Source: DASWJZ01 sp963805325
Lineage (GTDB): Bacteria > Pseudomonadota > Alphaproteobacteria > Rhizobiales > Afifellaceae
Direction of reading: 5' to 3'
Assembly (NCBI GenBank): GCA_963805325.1
Contig: CAWDTS010000009.1
Location: 62,001 to 126,000, forward strand
DNA length: 64,000 nucleotides
The notes under the pieces are model-generated. The model had not been told where the DNA came from. It did no database searches and saw only the letters and a list, made by a program, of their open reading frames with translations. Each line of letters opens with the position of its first letter. The first letter of the stretch is position 1. A program made the position numbers and the translations under genes. Positions 18,144-26,485 of the stretch are shown here, in pieces.

Positions 18144-18414
18144 GGAGAGACACCCGGGGCGGTTTCGCACAGGCTGTACAGACTGTTACAAATTTCCCCT
18201 TCCGAGGGACATCGCCCGACGCAGGAATATCCCTACACGCTGGGCTGCTTCACAGGACAGGTTGAGCAGAGCACACGGCAGAGTCAATCCACCGCGCGAT
18301 GGGGCCGCCCCCACAGACGCCCGTGACGGCGCGGAAGCGAGCTTCGGCTCTGGCGTCGTCAATGTCGGTCCTCTAGATTGTCGGCTTCCGACCTCCCTCC
18401 TGGCCGAAAGCAAA

Positions 18415-19368
18415 ATGCCGTTCCGCGCCAACGAACGAGTCGCTTGGTTTAACGGCAAATTCATGCCGGAGCGGGAGGTGCGCATCCCCTTCCGCGATTC
18501 GAGCTGGGTCTACGGCGACGGCTGCTTCGACATGACCCGCAGCTTCGGCCACCGGCTGTTCAAGGTGAGGGAGCACGTCGAGCGCCTCTACCGCTCACTC
18601 AAATATCTCAGGATCGACCCGGGCTTCGGGCCGACACGGATGTCGGAGCTGACGGAAGAGCTCTTCGAGCGTAACCGACATCTCCTCGGTGGGGACGACG
18701 ACTATTGGGTCGGCCAGCGGATCAGCCGCGGCGTCAAAGAAGTGCCGGGCGACAACATTGACTATCACGGCCCGAACATCGTGCTCGAATGCTCGCCTCT
18801 ACCGCTCGCGCAGCGTGCCAAGCTGTTCAAGGAAGGCATCCGTGTCGTGATCCCGTCGCACCGCCGCGTGCCGCCGGATTCGCTCACCCCGCGCGCCAAG
18901 ACGCACAATTACCTGAACCTCGTGGTCGCAAGCCAGGAAGTGCAGAGCATTGACCCGGAGGGCTGGGCGCTGCTCCTCGACGTGAACGGCAATCTCTGCG
19001 AGGGCCTCGGCTCCAACATCTTCGTCGTGCGCGACGGGGAGATTCTGACCCCGCGCGAAAAATTCGTCCTTCCCGGCGTCAGCCGGCAGACAGTGATCGA
19101 GCTTGCCCGCGAGGAAGGCCTGCCGCTCCGCGAGGCCGACATCGATCTCTACGACGCTTATAACGCCGACGAGGCCTTCCTGACCTCAACCTCGCTCTGC
19201 CTCTGCCCAGTCACGAAGGTGAACGGCGTGCGGATCGGCGCAGAGGACGCGGTGTGGGGTCCGCTGACCCGCCGCCTTGCCGACGCCTACACCCGTCTGG
19301 TCGGCTACGATTTCGTCGACCAGTATCTCAAGCGCTACGTCGACGGAATGGAGACACGGGCCTTTTGA
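18415..19368 (+). CDS. Class IV PLP-dependent aminotransferase (BCAT/D-amino-acid type)
   Basis: 317 aa from ATG 18415 (MPFRANERVAWFNGKFMPEREVRIPFRDSSWVYGDGCFDMTR); the frame is open upstream but not conserved. Fold-IV features: the catalytic Lys segment TPRAKTHNYLNLVVASQEV, GLGSNIFVVRDGEILTP, PGVSRQTVIELAREEGL and DEAFLTSTSLCLCPVTKVNG. Substrate and stereochemistry cannot be settled from sequence. The 271-bp gap upstream (18144-18414) shows no gene. It precedes the sox cluster on the same strand but is separated by about 250 bp. Confidence 0.8.
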   Translation: MPFRANERVAWFNGKFMPEREVRIPFRDSSWVYGDGCFDMTRSFGHRLFKVREHVERLYRSLKYLRIDPGFGPTRMSELTEELFERNRHLLGGDDDYWVGQRISRGVKEVPGDNIDYHGPNIVLECSPLPLAQRAKLFKEGIRVVIPSHRRVPPDSLTPRAKTHNYLNLVVASQEVQSIDPEGWALLLDVNGNLCEGLGSNIFVVRDGEILTPREKFVLPGVSRQTVIELAREEGLPLREADIDLYDAYNADEAFLTSTSLCLCPVTKVNGVRIGAEDAVWGPLTRRLADAYTRLVGYDFVDQYLKRYVDGMETRAF

Positions 19369-19410
19369 GGCTGCGCGCTGAAGGCCCTGATCGAGAGGGA
19401 GAGCGCGACG

Positions 19411-19432
19411 GCTTCCGCGACTCGGCGGAAGC
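19411..19432 (+). terminator. Stem-loop after the aminotransferase gene
   Basis: Perfect 8-bp arms GCTTCCGC (19411-19418) and GCGGAAGC (19425-19432) with a 6-base loop, 43 bp after the stop. No U-tract, so it may not be a true intrinsic terminator. Confidence 0.35.
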
Positions 19433-19491
19433 GAGCCGACAGCCCTTTCCCCGCCGCGGCGCCGGCTGAAACGGGCGTCGACGCTCACCTT

Positions 19492-19506
19492 CGTCGCAAA
19501 GCGGCC
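19492..19506. promoter_or_regulatory. Candidate operator upstream of soxB (first copy)
   Basis: CGTCGC-AAA-GCGGCC matches the inverted-repeat form TGTCGC-N3-GCGACA at 9 of 12 arm positions; a perfect copy is at 24733-24747. It lies 114 bp before the soxB start. A binding protein is not known; the GlxA-type regulator at 61490 is a candidate. Confidence 0.3.
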
Positions 19507-19619
19507 AGGACTCGCCGCTGAACCCTAGCGTCCGCCCGGGAAATTTCCGATAGAGAGGCAAGTCATTGACCTGCAACGCGTCGCCGGGTCGTATGACAGC
19601 GATCGCCTCGGGGGCTCGT

Positions 19620-20879
19620 GTGGCCGAATATTCTGTCTTCTCTGTGCTCCGCCATGGGCTGACCGGCAACATGGGCTGGCGGCAGGCCTGGCGAAAGGCC
19701 GAACCGAAGCCCTCCTACGACGCCATCGTCGTGGGCGGCGGCGGCCATGGGCTGGCGACCGCCTTCTTCCTCGCCAAGGAGCACGGCATCCGCGACGTGG
19801 CGGTGGTGGAGCGCGGCTGGATCGGCCAGGGAAACGTCGGCCGCAACACCACCATCGTACGCTCCAACTACCTCCTGCCGGAGAACCATAATTTCTACGA
19901 ATGGAGCCTGAAGCTCTGGGAGGGCCTGAGCCACACGCTCGACTACAACGTCATGTTTTCGCAGCGCGGGGTTCTGAACCTCGCGCACACGCCCACGCAG
20001 CTCGACCAGCACGCCCAGCGCGGCAACGCGATGCGGCTCGCCGGCATCGACTGCGAGCTTCTGATGCCCGACCAGATCGCCAAGCTCTGCCCCGGCCTCG
20101 ACCTTTCGAGCAACGCGCGCTTTCCGGTTGTCGGCGGGCTCTTGCAGCCGCGCGGCGGCACGGCGCGGCACGACGCCGTCGCCTGGGGCTTTGCGCATGC
20201 TGCCGACAGGCTCGGCGTCGACATCATCGAGAATTGCGAGGTGACCGGCTTTTTGAAGGAGCGCGATCGCATCACCGGCGTCATCACCAGCCGCGGCACG
20301 ATCCGCGCCCCGAAGGTCGGCGTCGCCGTCGCCGGCAATACCTCGGAGGTCATGCGCAAAGCCGGCATCGAGAAGCTGCCGATCGAAAGCCACATCCTGC
20401 AGGCCTTCGTCACCGAGCCCCTGAAGCCGCTCATCAACTGCGTCGTCACCTTCGGCGCCGGCCATATGTATGTGTCGCAGTCCGACAAGGGCGGATTGGT
20501 CTATGGCGGCAACCTCGACTACTACAATTCCTACGCACAGCGCGGGAACCTGCCGATCGTGCACGAGGTGGCGGCGGAGCTTCTCGCCTGCTTCCCGAAT
20601 GTCGGCAAGGTCAGGCTGGTCAGAAGCTGGGGCGGGCTGGTCGACATGACGATGGACGGAAGCCCGATCATCACGGTCGGGCCGCTGCCTGGCATGTATC
20701 TCAACGCCGGCTGGAACTACGGGGGGTTCAAGGCGACGCCGGCTTCCGGCTGGTGCTTCGCGCATACGATCGCGAACGATGCGCCGCACGCTTTGAACGC
20801 AGCTTTCACGCTTGAGCGCTTCCACGATGGCCGCCCGATCGACGAAATCGGCACCGGCCCCGTTCCGAGGATGCATTGA
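19620..20879 (+). CDS. soxB: Sarcosine oxidase beta subunit (first copy)
   Basis: 419 aa from GTG 19620, chosen because the paralogue at 54486-55736 aligns from its first residue there (xxYsxxSLxRxGLxGxxGW); an ATG at 19593 is the alternative. FAD-binding YDAIVVGGGGHGLATAFFLAKEHG near residue 35, then GRNTTIVRSNY, SQRGVLNLAH, QSDKGGLVYGG and WGGLVDMTMDGSPII. The beta subunit carries the flavin site that oxidises sarcosine to glycine. First gene of a soxB-D-A-G set. Confidence 0.92.
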   Translation: MAEYSVFSVLRHGLTGNMGWRQAWRKAEPKPSYDAIVVGGGGHGLATAFFLAKEHGIRDVAVVERGWIGQGNVGRNTTIVRSNYLLPENHNFYEWSLKLWEGLSHTLDYNVMFSQRGVLNLAHTPTQLDQHAQRGNAMRLAGIDCELLMPDQIAKLCPGLDLSSNARFPVVGGLLQPRGGTARHDAVAWGFAHAADRLGVDIIENCEVTGFLKERDRITGVITSRGTIRAPKVGVAVAGNTSEVMRKAGIEKLPIESHILQAFVTEPLKPLINCVVTFGAGHMYVSQSDKGGLVYGGNLDYYNSYAQRGNLPIVHEVAAELLACFPNVGKVRLVRSWGGLVDMTMDGSPIITVGPLPGMYLNAGWNYGGFKATPASGWCFAHTIANDAPHALNAAFTLERFHDGRPIDEIGTGPVPRMH

Positions 20880-20880
20880 G

Positions 20881-21157
20881 ATGCTGATCCCCTGCCCCAT
20901 CTGCGGCCTCCGCGATCACGGCGAGTTCGTCTATGGCGGCGACGCGACGCGCGTGCGCCCGGCGCTTGCGACGGAGGACCGTGAGCGCTGGGCGGCCTAT
21001 GTCTACGACCGCAGCCAATCCGCGCGGCGTCCACGAGGAATACTGGCAGCATGTCCACGGCTGCCGGCAGTTCATGGTGGTGACGCGCAACACCGAGACG
21101 CACGACATCTCCGGCGCGCGACTGGTCGGGCCGTTCGCCGGACGGGACGGCGGCTGA
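20881..21157 (+). CDS. soxD: Sarcosine oxidase delta subunit (first copy), frameshifted
   Basis: Starts 1 bp after soxB. The N-terminal zinc-binding half is clear: MLIPCPICGLRDHGEFVYGGDATRVRP and WAAYVYDRS. An extra C at 21015-21016 shifts the frame; the repaired reading continues NPRGVHEEYWQHVHGCRQFMVVTRNT to a TGA at 21155-21157 that overlaps the soxA ATG by one base. The delta subunit binds Zn through Cys/His and stabilises the tetramer. Gap-free BDAG spacing supports a real gene with a base error. Confidence 0.85.
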
Positions 21158-24129
21158 TGGCCAGCCACAGGCTCCCGCGCGGCGGCACGCGCATCGACCG
21201 CACACGCCCGCTCCGCTTCTCCTTCGACGGCGGCGCGGTTCCCGGATTCGCCGGGGACACGATTGCCTCCGCGCTCATGGCTGCAGGGCACACGACCGTC
21301 GCCCGCTCGTTCAAGTATCATCGTCCGCGCGGCGTCTATTCCGCCGGGTCGGAGGAGCCGAGCGCGCTCGTCACGCTTGGGCCGAGGCGCGGCAACGGAG
21401 CCGAACGCCAAGGCGACGATGGTCGAAGCCGCGAACGGCCTCGTCGTCAGGAGCCAGAACGCCTGGCCTTCGCTGAAATTCGACCTCAGCGCCATCAACG
21501 GCTTGTTCTCGCCGTTCATCGCGGCGGGCTTCTACTACAAGACCTTCATGGGCCCGACGCGCGGCGCGTGGATGTTCTACGAGCCGTCGATCCGCCGCGC
21601 CGCCGGACTTGGCAAAGCGAGCTTCGAGCCCGATCCCGACCGCTACGAACACGCGCAGGCCTTCTGCGACGTGCTTGTGGTGGGCAGCGGGCCGGCCGGC
21701 CTTTCGGCAGCGCTCGCGGCCGGCCAGGCCGGCGCGCGCGTGATCCTCTGCGAGGAAGACCCGATCCTTGGCGGTGCGCTCGACCTTGAGGACAAGGTCG
21801 GCGAGGAGGCCGCCGGCGACTGGCTCTTCCGCACCACCTCGGCGCTCGCGCCGATCTCGACAACGTCCGCCGGTTCACGCGCCTCTGCGTCTATGGCTAC
21901 TACGACGACAACGTTCTCGGCGCCCTGGAGGGCGTCGCGCAGAGCGACGCGGGGACGCGCAAGCGGCACTGGCGCATCGAGGCGAAGCAGGTCGTGCTCG
22001 CGACCGGGGCGCTAGAGCGGCCTTTCGTCTTCCCCGGCAACGACCGGCCGGGGGTGATGCTTGCCGGCGCGGCGCTCGCTTATGCGCGACGCTATGGCGT
22101 GGCGGCCGGCAACGACCTCGTCGTCTTCACCAATAACGATGGCGGCTGGCGGCGCGCCACGGCTCTGGCGCGCGCAGGCGTGCCGGTTCGCGCCGTCGTC
22201 GATCCGCGCCCGAAGGCACCTTCGGCGCAAATGGCGGAGCTTGCGGAAACCGGCGCGGAGTCGCTTCCCGGCCATGTCGTGACGGCAACGACCGGCGGCA
22301 CCGCGCTCGCCGCGATCCGCGTCGCCGCTTTCGATGCCACGACCGGAAAGATCTCGGGAGCGGGACGCGCCGTGAAATGCGACGCGCTTGCGGTCGCGGC
22401 CGGCTGGAATCCGTTGATCCATCTTGCCAGCCAGGCCGGCGGCCCGCCGACATACGACGAGGCGCTGCACGCTTTCGTGCCCGGCGAGGCGCGCGAGAAA
22501 TGGATCGCGGCCGGCGCCATGTGCGGGATATTCGACGCTGCGGCGTGCGCCGAGGACGGTGCGCGCGCCGGCACGCTGGCGGTCAGGGCCTGCGGCTTCG
22601 CAGCGGAAACAGTTGCGGGCGTGTCAGACGCGGCAAAGAGCGCCGACAGCCTTCTCCCCCTCTTCGAGGTAAAGGCGAAGGGCAAGGCCTTCGTCGATCT
22701 GCAGAATGACGTAACCGCCGCCGACGTGCGGCTCGCGCAGCGCGAGGGCTTCGAATCCGTCGAGCACCTGAAGCGCTACACGACGCTCGGCATGGCCGCC
22801 GACCAGGGCAAGACGTCGAACCTGAACGGCCTCGCGATTCTTGCCGAAGCGCGGGGGCTGCCCGTCCCCGCCGTCGGCACGACACGCTTCCGCCCGCCCT
22901 ACAATCCCGTCAGCCTCGGCGCTCTCGTCGGGCGGGCGCGCGGCGGCCACCTGCAGCCGCTCCGGCGCACGCCGCTCCACGACTGGCATGTCAGGGCCGG
23001 CGCGGAGATGATGAATGTCGGGTTCTGGCAGCGCCCCCGTGTCTATGCGCGCGCGGGCGAGACGCTGGAGCAGGCCTATGTGCGCGAGGCCCGCGCCGTG
23101 CGCACATCGGTCGGCATCACCGACGTCACCACGCTCGGCAAGATCGACGTGCAGGGCCCGGACGCGGCGACGTTCCTCGACCGCGTCTACACCAACACCT
23201 TCTCGACGCTTCCAGTGGGCAAGGCCCGCTACGGGCTGATGCTTCGTGACGACGGCTTTCTCTTCGACGACGGAACGACCTGGCGGCTCGCCGAGACGCG
23301 CTATCTGATGACGACCACGACGGCGAATGCCGGGCCGGTCATGGAGCATCTTGAGATGCTCCTCGCGATCGCCTGGCCGGAGCTTAAAGTTTCGCTCGCC
23401 TCCGTCACCGACGAATGGGCGGGCGTTGCCGTGGCCGGGCCGAAGAGCCGCGAGCTCCTCGAGAAGGCGCTCGAGGGCATCGACGTCAGCGACGCGGCCC
23501 TGCCCTTCATGGGTGTCGCCCACGGCCGCTGCGCCGGCGTCGAGGTCATCGTCGCGCGGCTCTCCTTTTCCGGAGAGCGCGCCTACGAGGTCTATTCGGG
23601 GGCGAACCACGCGCTTGCCGTCTGGGAGAAGCTGCTTGAGGCCGGGAAGGAATTCGCGGTCGAGCCCTACGGGCTGGAGGCGCTCGGCACGCTCCGCATC
23701 GAGAAGGGCCACGTGACGGGCGCGGAGATCGACGGCCGCACCACGGTCCACGATCTCGGGCTCGAAAAGATGTTCTCCAAGAAGAAGGACTTCGTCGGAA
23801 AGCCGCTGGCGCTCCGCCCGGCGCTCATCGATCCCGGCCGCAAGCAGCTCGTCGGGCTGAAATCGCTCGACGGCAAGCCGATCCGCGGCGGCGCGCACCT
23901 CGTCGGCGGCGCAGACCCGAAGGAGCCGGGCCGCAGCCAGGGGCACGTCACCGCGATGTGCTTCAGCCCGGCGGTCGAGGCCTATATCGCGCTGGCGCTG
24001 CTTGAGCGCGGACGCGAGCGCCACGGCGAGACGCTTTACGCCGCCGATCCGATCCGCGGCGCGCACGGGCCGGTCGAGGTGGTCGATGCGTGTTTCTTCG
24101 ACAAGGACGGGAGCCGCATGCATGGCTGA
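21157..24129 (+). CDS. soxA: Sarcosine oxidase alpha subunit (first copy), two frameshifts
   Basis: About 990 aa after repair, the expected length. Starts with RTRPLRFSFDGGAVPGFAGDTIASALMAAG...ARSFKYHRPRGV (2Fe-2S-like fold). A shift near 21382 is followed by TEPNAKATMVEAANGL...SQNAWPSLKFD and FCDVLVVGSGPAGLSAALAAGQAGARVIL (NAD/FAD site). A second shift near 21850 is followed by VLATGALERPFVFPGNDRPGVMLAGA. The C-terminal half is a tetrahydrofolate-binding aminomethyltransferase-like domain (GITDVTTLGKIDVQGPDAATFLDRVYTN). Ends 8 bp inside soxG. Confidence 0.9.
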
Positions 24130-24685
24130 GGCTCTCACCGCGCTCGCGCATATGCCGGCCACGACGGGGAGCGGCCGGGTCACGCTGCGCGAAGTCCCGG
24201 CCGGAACAATCCTCCGGCTCCAGGCATGGCCCTACACGGTGGGCGCCCTGCAGCGCGTCGCCACCGAGCTTCTCGGCGTCGAGGCGCCGCCGCTCGGCCA
24301 CGCGGCGACAAACTTCGAGACCAGCCTCATCGCGGCCGCCCCCGGCTGTTTCTATGTCACGGGGCTTGCCGCCGACATCGCCTGGCTGGTCAGGGAGGCG
24401 GTCCCTCCCGCCGACGCTGCGATCACCGATCTCTCGCACGGACGCGCGCTCCTTGCCCTTGAAGGCGAAGCGGCGGCGGAGGTGCTGCAGAAATGCGTGG
24501 CGATCGACCTCTCGGCCTTCCCGCCGGGCCGTGCGGCGCAGACGATGATCCATCACATCGACGTCCTGATCGAGCGCCGGGCGGAGGGGGAGTTCCGCCT
24601 CATGGTGCTCCGAAGCTTCGCAGAGGCGCTAGCCGAGTGGCTGCTCGATGCAGGCCTCGAAGAGGGGATCGGATTCGCCCGCTGA
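24122..24685 (+). CDS. soxG: Sarcosine oxidase gamma subunit (first copy)
   Basis: 187 aa from ATG 24122, overlapping the soxA stop by 8 bp (ATGGCTGA). The same overlap occurs in the second soxA-soxG pair, which supports both starts. Sequence is low in motifs, as usual for gamma: ILRLQAWPYTVGALQRVATELLG, ITDLSHGRALLALEGEAAAEVLQKCVAIDL and a C-terminal SFAEALAEWLLDAG. It packs against alpha near the folate domain. End of the soxBDAG operon. Confidence 0.85.
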   Translation: MAEALTALAHMPATTGSGRVTLREVPAGTILRLQAWPYTVGALQRVATELLGVEAPPLGHAATNFETSLIAAAPGCFYVTGLAADIAWLVREAVPPADAAITDLSHGRALLALEGEAAAEVLQKCVAIDLSAFPPGRAAQTMIHHIDVLIERRAEGEFRLMVLRSFAEALAEWLLDAGLEEGIGFAR

Positions 24686-24731
24686 CGGCCCTTTCCCGCC
24701 GCCAACATCCTTAACGCCGCCCAGAGACAGG

Positions 24732-24748
24732 ATGTCGCACCGCGACAT
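24732..24748. promoter_or_regulatory. Perfect inverted repeat ATGTCGC-ACC-GCGACAT
   Basis: 7-bp arms with a 3-bp spacer, 121 bp upstream of the 55-aa gene and methyltransferase and 47 bp after soxG. Shares its core with weaker sites before both soxB copies (19492, 55792). Probably an operator; the binding protein is unknown. Confidence 0.5.
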
Positions 24749-24852
24749 TCGCTTGGCCGCACGGCGTAGCTTGTTTTTTCACGTTTGCGGGCGCATGTGC
24801 GCGCCGTCCACGCCGGCACGGGCCGACGCAATTCAAACTCAAAGAGCCCGCC

Positions 24853-25020
24853 ATGAACTCGCTTCGCAGCTTCCTTTCCAGCCTCCGGCAAGGCCGTGCC
24901 CAGCATTCGTCAAAGATGATCAGCGAGGCGTCGCGCCGCGCCCGTTATCGCTTCCGCCATTCCATGCTGGGCGAGCCCGGCATCGACGAGGCCATCCGGC
25001 TCTTTGGCGTCGGGCGCTGA
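24853..25020 (+). CDS. Small basic protein of unknown function (55 aa)
   Basis: ATG 24853 to TGA 25020, with an AAAGAG ribosome-site-like sequence upstream. The protein begins MNSLRSFLSSLRQG, is rich in Arg/Ser, contains no membrane segment and ends GIDEAIRLFGVGR. I do not recognise a family. It ends 14 bp before the likely start of the downstream methyltransferase, so the two would be co-transcribed from the promoter next to the 24732 inverted repeat. Short length makes this call tentative. Confidence 0.45.
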   Translation: MNSLRSFLSSLRQGRAQHSSKMISEASRRARYRFRHSMLGEPGIDEAIRLFGVGR

Positions 25021-25034
25021 GGCCGCCGGCCTCC

Positions 25035-25865
25035 GTGCCGGGCGCTCCGTTGAGCATCGAAGAACAGATCGCGAGCCATTACGCGAACGAAGAGCTTGAG
25101 CGTTCCATCCTGGAAGCGCTCAAGGCCCGCGGAAGAGACATCGACAATCTTCAGGCTTCCGACCTCGCCTCGGCCGACCAGATGCATCTCGGCTGGCGGC
25201 CGGCGACTGTCGAGTTCGCCAAGGCGCTCGGCCTCTCCGCAGAAGACGAAGTCGTGGACATCGGCTGCGGCCTCGGTGGCCCGACGCGCTACTTCGCGGA
25301 CGCATATGGCTGCCGCGTCATTGGCGTCGACCTGACCGAGGAGCTGGTCAAGGTCGCGCGGTCGCTCACCAAGCGCTGCGGCCTTTCCGGTGGCGTGTCG
25401 TTCAAGCTCGGGAGCGCGCTCGCGCTGCCGTTTCACGATGCGAGCTTCGACACCGCGACGATCATCCATGCCGGCATGAATATCGCCGACAAGGCGAAGC
25501 TCTTCTCCGAAGCGCGCCGCGTGCTGAAGCCGAAGGGACGGCTCGGCATCTATGACGCGATGCGGACGAGCGACGGCGACATCCCCTATCCGATGCCGTG
25601 GGCGCAGACTGGCGCGACGAGCTTCGTGGAGACGCCGGCGACCTATCGCAGCCTCATCGAGGCGGCGGGCTTCAGGATCGAGTCGGAGCGAAACCAGCGG
25701 GAGTTCGTGCTGGCGCTGGCCGCTGAGGCGCGCACTCCGGCAGCCGGAGGAGCGCCGAAGATCAGCACCAATCTCGCGGCTCAGCCGGAGCGGTTCCTGA
25801 ATATCCGGAAGGCGCTCGAAGCCGGGACGATCGCGCCGATAGAATTCATCGCCATCGCCGCCTGA
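25035..25865 (+). CDS. Class I SAM-dependent methyltransferase next to sarcosine oxidase genes
   Basis: 276 aa from GTG 25035 (TTG 25050 is an alternative); the frame is open much further upstream but has no conserved start. Methyltransferase_11 features: EEQIASHYAN, MHLGWRPATVEFAKALGL, motif I VVDIGCGLGGPTRYFA, then VIGVDLTEELVKVA, ALPFHDASFDTATIIHAGMN and LKPKGRLGIYDAM. It resembles UbiE-type and glycine/sarcosine N-methyltransferase families. Lying between two sox loci it could act on an N-methylated amine, which is inference only. Convergent with soxG of the second set. Confidence 0.8.
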   Translation: MPGAPLSIEEQIASHYANEELERSILEALKARGRDIDNLQASDLASADQMHLGWRPATVEFAKALGLSAEDEVVDIGCGLGGPTRYFADAYGCRVIGVDLTEELVKVARSLTKRCGLSGGVSFKLGSALALPFHDASFDTATIIHAGMNIADKAKLFSEARRVLKPKGRLGIYDAMRTSDGDIPYPMPWAQTGATSFVETPATYRSLIEAAGFRIESERNQREFVLALAAEARTPAAGGAPKISTNLAAQPERFLNIRKALEAGTIAPIEFIAIAA

Positions 25866-25870
25866 GACCT

Positions 25871-26485
25871 TCAGCCGATCATCAACGTCTCGCCGCCAAG
25901 CGGCTGCTCTTCCGGTGCGCCGAATTCGCGCGCCGCGCTGGCGACCACGCACCAGAGATAATCGGCCATCGACCAGCGGACGATCAGGCGGAAGGCATCT
26001 TCGGAAACCTGCCAGAGCGTCGCATGCGTCCGCCCGAACATCGACCCCGCGACCATCCCAGCCTTGAAGGCGCGGGGATGGAGGTCGAGGGTCGTGAGCT
26101 TCATCAGCGTCTCGCGGGCACTCGGCCCGGACACCTCGATCACCGTATAATAGTCGCCGACCGCAACGAGTTGGTGGTGCTTGTCGGCGAGCGCGCGGCC
26201 TGCATCCGCGAAGGCCGCGGCCGCCTGCTCGGGCGGCGTGACCAGCATCCATTCGTCCGGGCCGAGCCAGAGCAGCGCCACGTCACCGGCGGTCGCAGCC
26301 GTGAGCGGAACAAGCGGAAGGCTCATGCCGACGGCGCCGAGCAGGATATCCCCCGCGCCGTCCGGGTTAAGGCGAAGAATGAACTTCCCGAGAAACGGTC
26401 GCTCGGCGATGCGGATCCCGGCGCCCTCGCCTTCGATCGGCGAGCGGTGATCGAGCGCCGAGCGCCGGGTCGGAACCTCAGCCAT
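25871..26485 (-). CDS. soxG: Sarcosine oxidase gamma subunit (second copy)
   Basis: 204 aa from ATG 26485, overlapping the soxA stop by 8 bp. Features: LRLNPDGAGDILLGAVG, LLWLGPDEWMLVTPP, DYYTVIEVSGPSARETLMKLTTLDLHPRAF and a GRTHATLWQVSEDAFRLIVRWSMADYLW stretch typical of SoxG and aminomethyltransferase-like folds. It is markedly divergent from the copy at 24122. Downstream it meets the methyltransferase gene tail to tail with a 5-bp gap. Confidence 0.88.
   Translation of the reverse strand: MAEVPTRRSALDHRSPIEGEGAGIRIAERPFLGKFILRLNPDGAGDILLGAVGMSLPLVPLTAATAGDVALLWLGPDEWMLVTPPEQAAAAFADAGRALADKHHQLVAVGDYYTVIEVSGPSARETLMKLTTLDLHPRAFKAGMVAGSMFGRTHATLWQVSEDAFRLIVRWSMADYLWCVVASAAREFGAPEEQPLGGETLMIG

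Noticed and set aside
19539..19548. GGAAATTTCC palindrome upstream of soxB
   Set aside because: 10 bp only and no recurrence upstream of the second soxB.
22624..24183. 519-codon open frame on the minus strand opposite soxA (first copy)
   Set aside because: Shadow frame; the plus strand carries the folate-binding domain of SoxA.
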